NCBI GenBank assembly: GCA_020436165.1
Contig: JAGQYI010000071.1
Location: forward strand, 1 to 61,253
DNA length: 61,253 nucleotides
DNA from: Cyclobacteriaceae bacterium
GTDB taxonomy: Bacteria > Bacteroidota > Bacteroidia > Cytophagales > Cyclobacteriaceae
Reading direction: 5' to 3'
Part shown: one piece after another, positions 41,745 to 50,580 of the stretch
Layout: each line of letters begins with the position of its first letter
How positions within the stretch are numbered: the stretch's first letter is position 1
The notes under the pieces: model-generated
What the model saw: the letters and a program-made list of their open reading frames with translations, nothing else
The model's database searches: none
Told to the model about the DNA's origin: nothing
Translations under genes and position numbers: made by a program

Positions 41745-43740
41745 GCTGGAGTTAAAGGAAATACTTGCGCATATTGAGCAGGGGCACCACTTTGAAGCAG
41801 TAGCAAGCAATGGTGCATTCAAAATAAAGGTAAATAAATACGTTCCGTATTGTTGTACTGCCATACACGATGGCTCGGAACTACGACAGGAACTTCAAAA
41901 AAAGATTGCCCTCAACGACTACGAGCGATGGTATGAAGAAGACCCTTTCACTGGCGACTTCATCGCCTCTATGCCAATTACCATTGTGGGGCTCGACTCC
42001 CGCTTTGAGTACGACCTGAACCGAAGCCCGGAAAATTGCATTTATACCGAAGCGTGGGGAAAAAAGGTATGGAAAAAGCAGCTCACACCAAAGGAAATAA
42101 AACTTAGTAAAGAAAAACACGCCAGTTATTACAAGGTAGTTCATGCCCTGGTGGCCAAATTGGAAACAATGTTTGGCGGATGCATTGTGTACGACATCCA
42201 TTCGTACAACTCCAAACGTTGGAACCGTGAAGTGCCTCTGTTTAATATTGGTACTGAGAATGTGGACACCAAACGATACGCAAACACTATTGAGCACTGG
42301 CAAAAAGAACTGGCCGCTATCAAGCTCCCACAAATAACCAATCGCACAGATATAAATAATGTATTTTATGGTAGGGGGTATAATCTGGAATACATTACCA
42401 CTCATTTTAAAAACACGCTTGTTCTGGCTACGGAAATTGAAAAAGTGTATTGCGATGAATTAACCGGAGCAGCCTATCCGGGCATTATTCGCCAGCTTCA
42501 GCAAAAGTTAAAAAAAGCAATTTTGAATAATGCCAATTTCTATAGCCAGAAACTGGATGGCTGGAAATACCTTTCTACCTCCAAGCTGCTGGACAAGAAG
42601 TTGGACAAAGCGCTGCTTAAGGTGGATAGTAAGCTCTACAAGCTTCTCAAAGATTTTGAGTTGCTTGCCATTGTAAACCCAACCAATACGGTAGCAGCAA
42701 AAAAGGCATTCTTCAAGAAGAACTATAGTGAATTACCCCAATTTAAATACGACCCTATTAAACTGAATGTATTTGAGTTAAAGCAGAAATTAACGGATCT
42801 GCCGGTACAAAAAATTCAGGATATTTCTATTCGTAACCTGTATGAGTCCGTGATCAACAGCTACTTCGATAAAATAGATATGATCAGTACACTGGGCAGA
42901 TCGAAGTTCCTGTACAATTCATTACGTTATTTCGGCAGGCCTTCGGCCAAAGACCTGCACAATGCAAACTATATTCTTCACTTACCTGACATTCCCGGAG
43001 AGGCAAAGAAAGAGCCGTTGCTACATTCAAAAGATGCTATCCTGGCCTTTAAAGAAGGATTAAACGGTTACGGCATAAAAGCCAAAGTATCTGAAAGCAA
43101 CAAAGTGATATCGCAGGTAATGGTGCTTAACTCCAAACAAAGCGTTTTGGTAAAACCAGGGGCTACTTTTAAACAAAAAGAGTTACAGGCATTAATAGAG
43201 CATGAAATTGGAGTACATATGGTCACTACCATGAACTCCAATCAGCAGAACCTGAAGGTGTTTAACCTTGGCCTGCCTATTAATACCCTTACCCAGGAAG
43301 GACTCGCCATTCTGGCTGAATATCTAAGCGGTAACTTAACACTTGGCAGGCTTAGGAAACTGGCCTTAAGGGTAATTGCTGTTGACATGATGTGCAACGG
43401 AGCCGATTTCGTTGAATGTTTTAATCATTTGAAAAACAGGTATGATGTTGAGCCCAATCTGGCATTCAATATCACTACACGCATTTACCGAGGGGGTGGC
43501 TTTACCAAGGACTACCTCTACCTGACAGGATTTGTAAAAGTGCTTAAGTTCTGGGAAAATCAGAACGATTTAAAACCTTTGCTTGTGGGCAAAACATCTA
43601 TTGAGTTCTACAACGTAATTGATGAGATGATCGGCCGCGAAATGGTGGCTGCTCCCAAGTATGTAACTAAAAGCTTTGAAGAAGCGCAAACTGAAAAAGT
43701 GAATCCTATTTACGATTACATTTTGAGTGGGTTAAAGTAA
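41731..43740 (+). CDS. N-formylglutamate amidohydrolase-like domain fused to DUF1704 (QEGLA) peptidase
   Basis: A 669-residue two-domain protein. Residues about 1-260 resemble N-formylglutamate amidohydrolase: H46-D47 in AIHDGSE, DPFT near 71, RFEYDLNR (91-98), EAWGKKVW and DIHSYN (155-160), the metal-dependent hydrolase pattern. Residues about 280-669 are the DUF1704 family (TIGR02421, 'flavohemoglobin expression-modulating QEGLA motif protein'): HEIGVH at 491-496 is a gluzincin-like HExxxH and QEGLA at 522-526 supplies a further glutamate. Eukaryotic DUF1704 members (MATCAP) are tubulin carboxypeptidases. The gene overlaps the ATP-grasp ligase by 14 bases. Substrate unknown; a peptide or amino-acid conjugate is the reasonable guess. 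Confidence 0.88.
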   Translation: MKNNKLELKEILAHIEQGHHFEAVASNGAFKIKVNKYVPYCCTAIHDGSELRQELQKKIALNDYERWYEEDPFTGDFIASMPITIVGLDSRFEYDLNRSPENCIYTEAWGKKVWKKQLTPKEIKLSKEKHASYYKVVHALVAKLETMFGGCIVYDIHSYNSKRWNREVPLFNIGTENVDTKRYANTIEHWQKELAAIKLPQITNRTDINNVFYGRGYNLEYITTHFKNTLVLATEIEKVYCDELTGAAYPGIIRQLQQKLKKAILNNANFYSQKLDGWKYLSTSKLLDKKLDKALLKVDSKLYKLLKDFELLAIVNPTNTVAAKKAFFKKNYSELPQFKYDPIKLNVFELKQKLTDLPVQKIQDISIRNLYESVINSYFDKIDMISTLGRSKFLYNSLRYFGRPSAKDLHNANYILHLPDIPGEAKKEPLLHSKDAILAFKEGLNGYGIKAKVSESNKVISQVMVLNSKQSVLVKPGATFKQKELQALIEHEIGVHMVTTMNSNQQNLKVFNLGLPINTLTQEGLAILAEYLSGNLTLGRLRKLALRVIAVDMMCNGADFVECFNHLKNRYDVEPNLAFNITTRIYRGGGFTKDYLYLTGFVKVLKFWENQNDLKPLLVGKTSIEFYNVIDEMIGREMVAAPKYVTKSFEEAQTEKVNPIYDYILSGLK

Positions 43741-43769
43741 GTAACTTTAGCCTTATCAAGTTTTCAGGT

Positions 43770-44675
43770 ATGCCACAAGAAATCAAGGTTAAATCGGTTT
43801 TAAACAAAGCCAAAAAGATTGATAGTTGGTTTCTGGATAGTTACACATTTAACCCCTATAGCAGTTGTTCTTTCAACTGCTTATATTGCTACATAAGGGG
43901 CAGTAAATACGGCACCAACCTGGAAACAAGTCTTTCGGTTAAAATCAATGCAATAGAATTACTGGACATGCAACTGGCCAACAGGGCAAAAAAGAATCAA
44001 TATGGTTTCATCGTAGTTTCTTCTGCTACCGACCCCTACCTTCAAATTGAAAAGAAATACGAATTAACCAGAAAAGCCCTGGAAGTAATTCTAAAACACA
44101 AATTCCCGGTTCATATCATTACTAAATCGGATTTAATCGAGCGGGACTTTGATTTGCTGGCCCAAATAGATAAGGCGGCTATTCTGCCTCCGGAATTAAA
44201 GGATATGAAAAGAGGAACCATTATTAGCTTTTCTTTTTCAACCGTTTCCGATCATATAGCCGGCATATTTGAACCCGGAGCCACATCTCCCTCAAAACGG
44301 TTGGAAGTAGTTAAGAAAACAGTAAGCTATGGATTTCTAACCGGCATTAGCCTCATGCCCCTCCTTCCCTATATTTCGGACACAACCGAACAGCTTCATC
44401 AAACTTTTTCGACTCTCAAAAAGTGTAGAGTTGACTATGTTTTACCGGCTACCATTACTTTGTTTGGAAATGAACGTGCAGACAGCAAAACACTAATGAT
44501 TAACGCACTGCAAAAATACTATCCTCACCTTGTTGAAAAATATGTCAGGTTTTTTAGTGCAAGCTCAAATATGCCCGGTTATTACCAACGAGCATTCTAT
44601 AAAAAAATGCAGGAGCTTTGTGATGAGTACGGTCTAAAAAGTAGTATTAAAACAGCCGCTCTCAAAAAGAGTTAA
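43770..44675 (+). CDS. Radical SAM protein, SplB-like
   Basis: A 301-residue radical S-adenosylmethionine enzyme. The cluster motif CX3CX2C is C33, C37 and C40 in NPYSSCSFNCLYCYIRG. SSATDPYLQIEKKYELTRKAL and VHIITKSDLIERD are typical of the COG1533 group related to spore photoproduct lyase, whose members outside spore formers have no settled role. It starts 29 bases after the FGase-DUF1704 gene on the same strand and may be cotranscribed with it. No extra C-terminal cysteine cluster (SPASM) is present, which argues against classical peptide maturation. It converges on the DUF202 gene with no gap. Confidence 0.9.
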   Translation: MPQEIKVKSVLNKAKKIDSWFLDSYTFNPYSSCSFNCLYCYIRGSKYGTNLETSLSVKINAIELLDMQLANRAKKNQYGFIVVSSATDPYLQIEKKYELTRKALEVILKHKFPVHIITKSDLIERDFDLLAQIDKAAILPPELKDMKRGTIISFSFSTVSDHIAGIFEPGATSPSKRLEVVKKTVSYGFLTGISLMPLLPYISDTTEQLHQTFSTLKKCRVDYVLPATITLFGNERADSKTLMINALQKYYPHLVEKYVRFFSASSNMPGYYQRAFYKKMQELCDEYGLKSSIKTAALKKS

Positions 44676-44951
44676 TTATTTAGGAGTTTTATAAACTCTC
44701 TTACCAATCATTTTCTTTACTCTGAAAAGTCTAAGAATACCAATAGTTAAAATAATTGGTGAAAGACATACCAATCCCCAGCCAAGGAATGTTACCTCCT
44801 CAAAAAATTCAATGTGTATTACCGATATCCCTGTACCCAGAAAAAAGATACTGGTCCTAAAATAAGCTAAGAAAGTTCTTTCATTAGCCAGCCTCGTACG
44901 GTCTATTGCCAAATAATCCCGTAGTATGAGTTCTTCTTCTTTAAATTCCAT
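44676..44951 (-). CDS. DUF202 (YidH-type) membrane protein
   Basis: A 91-residue protein. The opening LILRDYLAIDRTRLANERTFLAYFRTSI is the DUF202 signature, followed by two membrane helices (FFLGTGISVIHIEFF and WGLVCLSPIILTIGIL). Its function is unknown across bacteria. The stop codon abuts the end of the convergent radical SAM gene. It follows another small membrane gene on the same strand after six bases, so the two are one transcription unit. Confidence 0.88.
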   Translation of the reverse strand: MEFKEEELILRDYLAIDRTRLANERTFLAYFRTSIFFLGTGISVIHIEFFEEVTFLGWGLVCLSPIILTIGILRLFRVKKMIGKRVYKTPK

Positions 44952-44957
44952 AGTTAT

Positions 44958-45449
44958 TCAGTTTGTAAAAATATTCTTCTTTAAAAAGTCGCTTCTTATA
45001 TCTCCTTTCAGATTTAGCTTATTTGCCACAGACAAAAGTGTTGGCCTATGAATAGATAAAATAAACAACTGAAAGGCATATAAGCCTGCAAAAGAGGTAC
45101 TTCCAAATACAAAAATACATATAGTAGTTAGCATACCAAGCAGAAACATGATTAAGTAATAGCTTTTAGAAAACCTGAAATACTCTTTAACACGCTCATT
45201 TAATGGTTTATCCAAAAAAATTCGGCCAACCTGTTTCCTGTAACGCCTTGTATAAACAACGGCAGCAAAAAGTATTGGAATAATGAGTACAAATTCCTGG
45301 TACAGATTAATCATAACAATTCCATTGAATCTGCCCGAATGTATCTCGAGATAACCATAAGACACTGCCAGAATTGGCAAGGCAATTAAGCCGTTAAACC
45401 ACTGGTTGATCTTTTCTAAAAATGCGCTTGGCGTACTAAAATTTATCAT
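44958..45449 (-). CDS. Membrane protein of unknown function
   Basis: A 163-residue protein with four predicted membrane helices in two pairs (about residues 17-60 and 95-130) and a basic loop between them (YTRRYRKQVGRIFLDKPLNERVKEYF). ATG at 45447-45449 (MINFSTPSAF) is chosen; a frame extending to 45503 would run over the TetR promoter. The C-terminal tail is basic and probably cytoplasmic. No family is recognised. It precedes the DUF202 gene by six bases and is divergent from the paa regulator gene. Confidence 0.72.
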   Translation of the reverse strand: MINFSTPSAFLEKINQWFNGLIALPILAVSYGYLEIHSGRFNGIVMINLYQEFVLIIPILFAAVVYTRRYRKQVGRIFLDKPLNERVKEYFRFSKSYYLIMFLLGMLTTICIFVFGSTSFAGLYAFQLFILSIHRPTLLSVANKLNLKGDIRSDFLKKNIFTN

Positions 45450-45492
45450 AGATGCAAAACTACACAGACGGCACAATCCACTCCAAATTTTA

Positions 45493-45524
45493 TTTGCTAA
45501 CAAACGTTAGGTTGCTTAATTTTG
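45493..45524 (+). promoter_or_regulatory. paa regulator promoter with PaaR-type operator inside
   Basis: TTTG (45493-45496), a 20-base spacer and TAATTTTG (45517-45524) match the Bacteroidota consensus exactly. The spacer contains CTAACAAACGTTAG (45497-45510), which fits the Thermus PaaR site CNAACGNNCGTTNG with one mismatch. The ATG at 45529 is four bases after the -7 box, so the mRNA is probably leaderless, and repressor binding would block the promoter. Confidence 0.78.
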
Positions 45525-45528
45525 CTAA

Positions 45529-46101
45529 ATGACCGTTGCAACCAAACCAAGGAAAGAGCAAATCGAACATGTTGCTACTGATCTCTTTAAAAGCAAAGGC
45601 TACGCGGCTACTTCCATGCGCGATATAGCAGCAGCGGTGGGCATTGAAGCTGCAAGTATTTACTCTCACATCAATTCGAAAGAGCAGATTTTAACAGGTA
45701 TTTGTTTTCGTATGGCTCGTGCTTTTATGACTGGTATTGAAGAGGTTATGCAAACCAATACTTCAATTGATGAAAAGTTTAAGATGGCAGTAATGCGGCA
45801 CGTAGATGTTATTACAAGCGATATTGCAGCTTCAGCCGTTTTCTGGAATGAATGGAGGCACCTGTCGGAACCAATGCATTCTGAGTTTGTAACATTACAA
45901 CGCAAGTACGAGCTTAGTTTTCGCTCTCTAATTGAACAAGGAGTTGAAGAAGGTGTTTTTGAGGTCTCCAATATCTCATTTGTGGTTATGGCCATGCTTT
46001 CTTCACTTAATGGTATTCAAAAATGGCATAGCTATACCTTACCACCCGAAGAGCTCAACGAGGCGTTTGCCAATATTTTCTTAAAAGGACTTAAAAAATA
46101 A
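45529..46101 (+). CDS. paaR: TetR family regulator, probable PaaR
   Basis: A 190-residue TetR repressor: the N-terminal helix-turn-helix is QIEHVATDLFKSKGYAATSMRDIAAAVGIEAASIYSHINSKEQIL, and the C-terminal 140 residues form the ligand domain (WNEWRHLSEPMHSEFVTLQRKY), resembling the TetR_C_33-type regulators of phenylacetate genes. ATG 45529 is required, since the helix-turn-helix begins directly after. It lies three bases upstream of paaA on the same strand. Thermus PaaR responds to phenylacetyl-CoA, and a matching operator sits in the promoter here, so autoregulated control of the whole paa operon is likely. Confidence 0.85.
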   Translation: MTVATKPRKEQIEHVATDLFKSKGYAATSMRDIAAAVGIEAASIYSHINSKEQILTGICFRMARAFMTGIEEVMQTNTSIDEKFKMAVMRHVDVITSDIAASAVFWNEWRHLSEPMHSEFVTLQRKYELSFRSLIEQGVEEGVFEVSNISFVVMAMLSSLNGIQKWHSYTLPPEELNEAFANIFLKGLKK

Positions 46102-46104
46102 CAT

Positions 46105-47091
46105 ATGTACGGAGGAGGAAATACTTTCGAAAAAATTAAAGCCAAAGATCCAAATGAAGAGGATCCTATCTTGTTAGCTGAGTTTGAGGCACGCATTGAG
46201 AGGGGCGAAAAAATTGAGCCGACCGACTGGATGCCGGACTTATACCGTGCTCAGCTTATTCGCATGATTGAACAGCACGCCCACAGCGAAATTATTGGTG
46301 CGTTGCCCGAGGGCACCTGGATAACCCGGGCTCCTGGTTTCAAACGTAAACTGGCTTTAATGGCCAAAGTACAGGACGAAGTGGGCCATGCGCAGCTGCT
46401 TTACAGCGCAGCTGAAACCCTCGGTAAGCCACGCGAAGCTATGATTGACGATCTGATAAGTGGTAAATCCAAATACTCCAACATTTTCAATTATCCCGCA
46501 TTTACCTGGGCCGACTCAGCTTTCATCTCATGGCTGGTAGATGCAGGCGCCATTGTAAACCAGGTAGCCAACTCACGCGGTAGTTATGGCCCTTACAGCC
46601 GTGCATTGGAGCGCATCTGCATTGAAGAGTCCTTCCATCTTAAATTCGGACACCATTGTGTTATTCACCTGGCAACAGGCACGCCCGCACAGCGTAAAAT
46701 GATGCAGGAAGCGATTAACCGTTGGTGGCATCCAATGATGCACTTCTTTGGCCCACCAGATAAGATGTCGGTGCATACCGATACTTTGATGAAATGGAAA
46801 GTGAAAATACTTACCAACGATGAAACCCGCCAGCAATGGCTGGATATGTACGTACCAAAGGTATGGGAACTCGGGCTTACGATTCCGGATAACAAACTCA
46901 GAAAGAATGAAGAAACAGGCAAGTGGGAATATACAGAACCTGACTGGGAAGAGTTTAAGCGCGTAATTAATGGCGATGGGCCATGTAACAAAGAAAGGCT
47001 AGCTGTACGTAAAACTGCTGAAGAACGGGGAAGATGGGTTCGCAAAGCCATTTTAGCCAAAGATGCTCACTATGTAACGCCCCTGGCATAA
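46105..47091 (+). CDS. paaA: Phenylacetyl-CoA 1,2-epoxidase, subunit A
   Basis: A 328-residue catalytic subunit that holds the di-iron centre and epoxidises the aromatic ring of phenylacetyl-CoA. Iron ligands are visible in the ferritin-like helices: [25 protein letters not shown] and [12 protein letters not shown]. The substrate-binding [15 protein letters not shown] and the C-terminal [22 protein letters not shown] segments are as in known PaaA. Length matches the family. Its stop codon overlaps the paaB start by one base (TAATG). It requires PaaB, PaaC and the reductase PaaE. Confidence 0.97.
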   Translation: MYGGGNTFEKIKAKDPNEEDPILLAEFEARIERGEKIEPTDWMPDLYRAQLIRMIEQHAHSEIIGALPEGTWITRAPGFKRKLALMAKVQDEVGHAQLLYSAAETLGKPREAMIDDLISGKSKYSNIFNYPAFTWADSAFISWLVDAGAIVNQVANSRGSYGPYSRALERICIEESFHLKFGHHCVIHLATGTPAQRKMMQEAINRWWHPMMHFFGPPDKMSVHTDTLMKWKVKILTNDETRQQWLDMYVPKVWELGLTIPDNKLRKNEETGKWEYTEPDWEEFKRVINGDGPCNKERLAVRKTAEERGRWVRKAILAKDAHYVTPLA

Positions 47092-47708
47092 TGCATATGG
47101 AAAAAGTACTTGATCCGCGTTTTCAAAGACTTGATATATTCAAGGCGCAAATTAATGGCCCAACGGAAAAGCTGGACCAGCTTCCCACGTTCGAGGTGTT
47201 TGTTTTGCTCAGAGAAGCAGGCATATACCAGCATGAAGGAATTGTACATGCCCCTGATAGGGAAATGGCCTTTCTTTTTGCCAAAGAGCAATTTAGCCGA
47301 AGGCAGACCTGTGCCGGCATCTGGACCATTGAGACACCCAATATCTTTGTTTCTCCGTACAGCGAAAACAAGGTAAGCATTTATGATGCCGTGCAAGCTT
47401 CTGCTGAAACCGGCAATGAACCCTACAAAATTTTTCATATGCTTAAAAGGGGGAAACAACATAAATATGCAGGAAAGGTGCACGCTAATTCTCCAGAGCA
47501 TGCATTACAGGTTGCAAAAGCTGCGCTGGATGTCAGCAAGCCTGTGTTAAATGCCTGGGTGGCGAGAGAATCTGATTTTTTTGAGACTTCTGAAGAAGAC
47601 AAGGAAATCTGGAACACATTGCCGGAAAAAACATTTCGGGAAGCAATTGATTATAAAGGACAAGCCAAGATTGATGCCTTTTTGGCTGAAAACAACAAAA
47701 CTTCATAA
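47091..47708 (+). CDS. paaB: Phenylacetyl-CoA 1,2-epoxidase, subunit B with tandem PaaB domains
   Basis: A 205-residue protein, about twice the length of the usual PaaB (around 95 residues). Residues about 24-90 (TFEVFVLLREAGIYQHEGIV, APDREMAFLFAKEQFSRR) and about 105-170 (YKIFHMLKRGKQHKYAGKV, NSPEHALQVAKAALDV) both follow the PaaB pattern, so it is a tandem duplication or fusion. PaaB bridges the A and C subunits of the epoxidase. ATG 47091 (MHMEK) overlaps the paaA stop; the second ATG at 47097 is equally possible. A longer upstream frame lies within paaA and is not coding. Confidence 0.9.
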   Translation: MHMEKVLDPRFQRLDIFKAQINGPTEKLDQLPTFEVFVLLREAGIYQHEGIVHAPDREMAFLFAKEQFSRRQTCAGIWTIETPNIFVSPYSENKVSIYDAVQASAETGNEPYKIFHMLKRGKQHKYAGKVHANSPEHALQVAKAALDVSKPVLNAWVARESDFFETSEEDKEIWNTLPEKTFREAIDYKGQAKIDAFLAENNKTS

Positions 47709-47711
47709 GCA

Positions 47712-48467
47712 ATGAACATTGAAGCAATAAAAAATCTTTTGTATAAAATGGCCGATGATCAGTTGATTCTTGGCCACAGAAATTCGGAATGGATCGGTCA
47801 GGGGCCCCTTCTGGAAGAAGACATCGCGTTTGCCTCTATGGCACAGGATAAGGTAGGCCAGAGTTATACGCTCTATCAAATGCTCAACGAATTGGGCGAG
47901 GATGAACCGGACAAAGTTGCTTTTCTTCGAATGGCAGAACAGTTTCACAATTCTCAATTTGTAGAATTACCCATTGGCGAATATGATTTCAGCTTAATAC
48001 GTCATTTCTTATTCGATACTGCAGATTACTATCGTTTCGATATGCTGATAAATTCATCTATTGAGCCAATTAGCTTGCTTGCCCGAAAATTGAAGGGTGA
48101 ATGCAGATACCATAGTATGCATGCTGACGGGTGGATTAAAAAACTTGGCAATGGTACCGATGAAAGCATCAACAGATTACAAAGTGCGTTAAGTTATGCC
48201 ATACCTTATGCTTTAGGCATTTTTGAAGAATCGAAAATGGAAGATACACTCATAGAAGAAAATATCTTCGGTGGTGAAATTCTACTACGTGAACGCTGGA
48301 TAGAACACATTGATAAGGTTATTAGTCAAACACAACTTGTTCTTCCCGACCTTGCTTTGGAATCGCCACATTTCGGTGGCAGATATGGCATTCACACCGA
48401 GCATTTGCAACCATTACTAAATGAAATGAGCGAGGTAATTGCGACTGATCCCACAGCTGATTGGTAA
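47712..48467 (+). CDS. paaC: Phenylacetyl-CoA 1,2-epoxidase, subunit C
   Basis: A 251-residue structural subunit of the epoxidase with a ferritin-like fold that pairs with PaaA. Its family pattern is LILGHRNSEWIGQGPLLEEDIAFASMAQDKVGQ near the start and AELRFRD-like NSSIEPISLLARKLKGECRYHSMHAD in the middle, with GGRYGIHTEHLQPLLNEMSEV at the end. The subunit does not itself carry a full di-iron site. It starts three bases after paaB, so the genes are translated as one unit. Confidence 0.96.
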   Translation: MNIEAIKNLLYKMADDQLILGHRNSEWIGQGPLLEEDIAFASMAQDKVGQSYTLYQMLNELGEDEPDKVAFLRMAEQFHNSQFVELPIGEYDFSLIRHFLFDTADYYRFDMLINSSIEPISLLARKLKGECRYHSMHADGWIKKLGNGTDESINRLQSALSYAIPYALGIFEESKMEDTLIEENIFGGEILLRERWIEHIDKVISQTQLVLPDLALESPHFGGRYGIHTEHLQPLLNEMSEVIATDPTADW

Positions 48468-48470
48468 TAA

Positions 48471-48971
48471 ATGGAAATAACTATGGAAAATCGAATAACG
48501 CTACCCAAACTAGTGGAATGGCTCAAGGAGGTAAAAGACCCTGAGATACCTGTTGTTTCTTTGGTAGACCTGGGTGTAATAACAGATGTGAAGCTAAGTA
48601 GCCAAAAAGTAATAGTAAACATGACACCAACCTTTACTGGGTGCCCAGCTATGGATTATATGGTAAACGATGTTAAAGCCACCCTTAAAAGTAAAGGCGT
48701 TGAAGATGTTGAAGTGATTGTTAGTTTTAACAGGCAGTGGAGTTCCAATAACATTTCGGAAAAAGGAAGAAAAGCACTTAAGGAATTTGGTTTAGCTCCA
48801 CCCCCTCATTACGACACTATTGTAGATATCGAAATTTTAGAACAAACGCCCTGCCCATTTTGTTCAAGTAACAACACAGAATTGAAAACTCCGTTTGGGC
48901 CTACACTTTGCAGAGCCATTCACTATTGCCATAGTTGTAAACAATCGTTTGAGCAGTTTAAGCCAGTTTAG
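48471..48971 (+). CDS. paaD: Phenylacetate epoxidase assembly protein PaaD
   Basis: A 166-residue protein with an N-terminal DUF59 (MIP18-like) domain (LKEVKDPEIPVVSLVDLGVI, PTFTGCPAMDYMVNDV) and a C-terminal zinc ribbon with four cysteines (QTPCPFCSSNN and HYCHSCKQSF). PaaD is thought to assist iron-sulfur or di-iron centre assembly in the epoxidase. Two ATGs (48471 and 48483) are possible starts. The reductase gene paaE, which normally follows, is absent: the next gene is the convergent phosphate transporter, one base away. Confidence 0.94.
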   Translation: MEITMENRITLPKLVEWLKEVKDPEIPVVSLVDLGVITDVKLSSQKVIVNMTPTFTGCPAMDYMVNDVKATLKSKGVEDVEVIVSFNRQWSSNNISEKGRKALKEFGLAPPPHYDTIVDIEILEQTPCPFCSSNNTELKTPFGPTLCRAIHYCHSCKQSFEQFKPV

Positions 48972-48972
48972 C

Positions 48973-50580
48973 TTACAGTTTGTTAAGCTCTGGCACCTCA
49001 GTTTGGTTCATACGAACCGAAGATTGTTCGTCTTCATCCACGTATTCACGCAAGTGTTTTCGCGTTGACCAGGCAATCACCACAATTAATAGTACAACTA
49101 AACCAATTACCCCTGCCATTCCTGCTTCAAAAATCACAAAAGCAAATGTGCCTGCCACCACAAAGGCAATTAATGCAGTTAAAAACCATCCGCCAACAAC
49201 ACTAAAAACTCCGGCTATACGATATTCAGCAGACCTACCCCATGCCTTGTCGGATAATGAGGTGCCCATGGCAACCATAAATGAAACAAACGTGGTGGAA
49301 AGTGGCAATTTATGTAATGTAGCAATAGAGATTAACATACTTGCAAGTGTAAGATTTACCGAAGCACGAACAAGATCAAATGCAGGCGGTTTCTTTTTCC
49401 CTTCATAGGTTTTAGGAATATATTTTTTATTAATCTCTGCCTTAAATCGTTTAGGAATCCAATCAGCAACTATGTCTACAACGTAAGTAGAAAATCTAAC
49501 CAACCATGAAACAAACCGATTGGATTTGAATTTTTCGGATCCTTCCCCCTGGCGGGCAAGATTTACTTCTGTTGCTGTTACTTTTCTTGCTTTTCGCGAG
49601 CGCCAAAGCGTAACTACCATAATAGAGCCTGCAATTAAAAGAAGATAAGAAGGAGTATAAACTTCCCCACTTAATCCTGTCATTATTAAATCTGAGTTCT
49701 CACCTGAAAGCCCCCATAAACGGTACGACTCAAGGCCTGCCAATGGCACCCCAATAAAATTTACAAGATCGTTGCTGGCAAAGGCCATAGCCAATGAGAA
49801 TGTACCCATGAGAACTATTACTCTAAGTATATGAATACGAGTAAACGTGACCAATAATTGAAATACGGTTGTCCATAAAACAAAACTTGCCAGCAAAAGG
49901 ATTAAGTTATGCTGGTCAATCCATAGAACGGCAGACTCTGGCATAAACGAAGCCCCTTTCACACCCTTAATAAGTAAAAAATAACTTAAAATGGTTAGAG
50001 AAACACCTCCCCAAACTCCACCGTATTTTTTCAGACGTTTCTTGTAATGAAAGCTGAATAATAATCTACTAAAAAACTGTCCAACTATACCAAAAATAAA
50101 AGCCACAATTACCGACAAAAAAATACCTGAAATAATAGCAATGGCTTTAGATGAATTGATGTATTGCCCAATTTCAGTTAATGAGTGTCCCATATTCATA
50201 AGTTTGAGAATACTCACGATTACTGCGGCCCCAAGCAAATCAAAAACAATTGAAACAGTAGTTGAGGTTGGCATGCCAAATGTATTGAACACATCAAGCA
50301 AGAGTATATCTGCCAGCATAACTGCAACAAAAATCACCATTACCTCAGAGAAGGTAAACATCTGTGGGTTAAAAATACCCTTTCTTGCCACCTCCATAAT
50401 TCCGGATGAGAACATAGCCCCGGCTAGAACGCCCAGCGCAGCAACCAGTAAAATAATTTTTCGGGAACCTGCTCTGGAACCAACCGCAGAGTTTAAAAAA
50501 TTTACTGCATCGTTACTAACTCCAACTACTAAATCAGTAACCGCTAGCGTAAACAGCAGTACAATAAAAATCAGATACAC
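48973..50580 (-). CDS. PiT family inorganic phosphate transporter
   Basis: A 535-residue inner-membrane carrier. The two inverted family repeats are visible, with GVSNDAVNFLNSAVGSRAG near the N-terminus, FASNDLVNFIGVPLAG in the middle, and TTFVSFMVAMGTSLSDKAWG in the second half. The GANDxxN-type motif is replaced by GVSNDAVN and FASNDLVN, as in the longer PiT proteins of Bacteroidota, and a soluble loop of about 60 residues (KVTATEVNLARQGEGSEKF) separates the halves. It probably takes up phosphate with a cation. The start is GTG. It converges on paaD with a one-base gap and no terminator. Confidence 0.9.
   Translation of the reverse strand: MYLIFIVLLFTLAVTDLVVGVSNDAVNFLNSAVGSRAGSRKIILLVAALGVLAGAMFSSGIMEVARKGIFNPQMFTFSEVMVIFVAVMLADILLLDVFNTFGMPTSTTVSIVFDLLGAAVIVSILKLMNMGHSLTEIGQYINSSKAIAIISGIFLSVIVAFIFGIVGQFFSRLLFSFHYKKRLKKYGGVWGGVSLTILSYFLLIKGVKGASFMPESAVLWIDQHNLILLLASFVLWTTVFQLLVTFTRIHILRVIVLMGTFSLAMAFASNDLVNFIGVPLAGLESYRLWGLSGENSDLIMTGLSGEVYTPSYLLLIAGSIMVVTLWRSRKARKVTATEVNLARQGEGSEKFKSNRFVSWLVRFSTYVVDIVADWIPKRFKAEINKKYIPKTYEGKKKPPAFDLVRASVNLTLASMLISIATLHKLPLSTTFVSFMVAMGTSLSDKAWGRSAEYRIAGVFSVVGGWFLTALIAFVVAGTFAFVIFEAGMAGVIGLVVLLIVVIAWSTRKHLREYVDEDEQSSVRMNQTEVPELNKL

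Noticed and set aside
47034-47090. Longer paaB reading frame starting within paaA
   Set aside because: Its codons lie in conserved paaA sequence, and a TAATG junction at 47089-47093 supplies a natural start.
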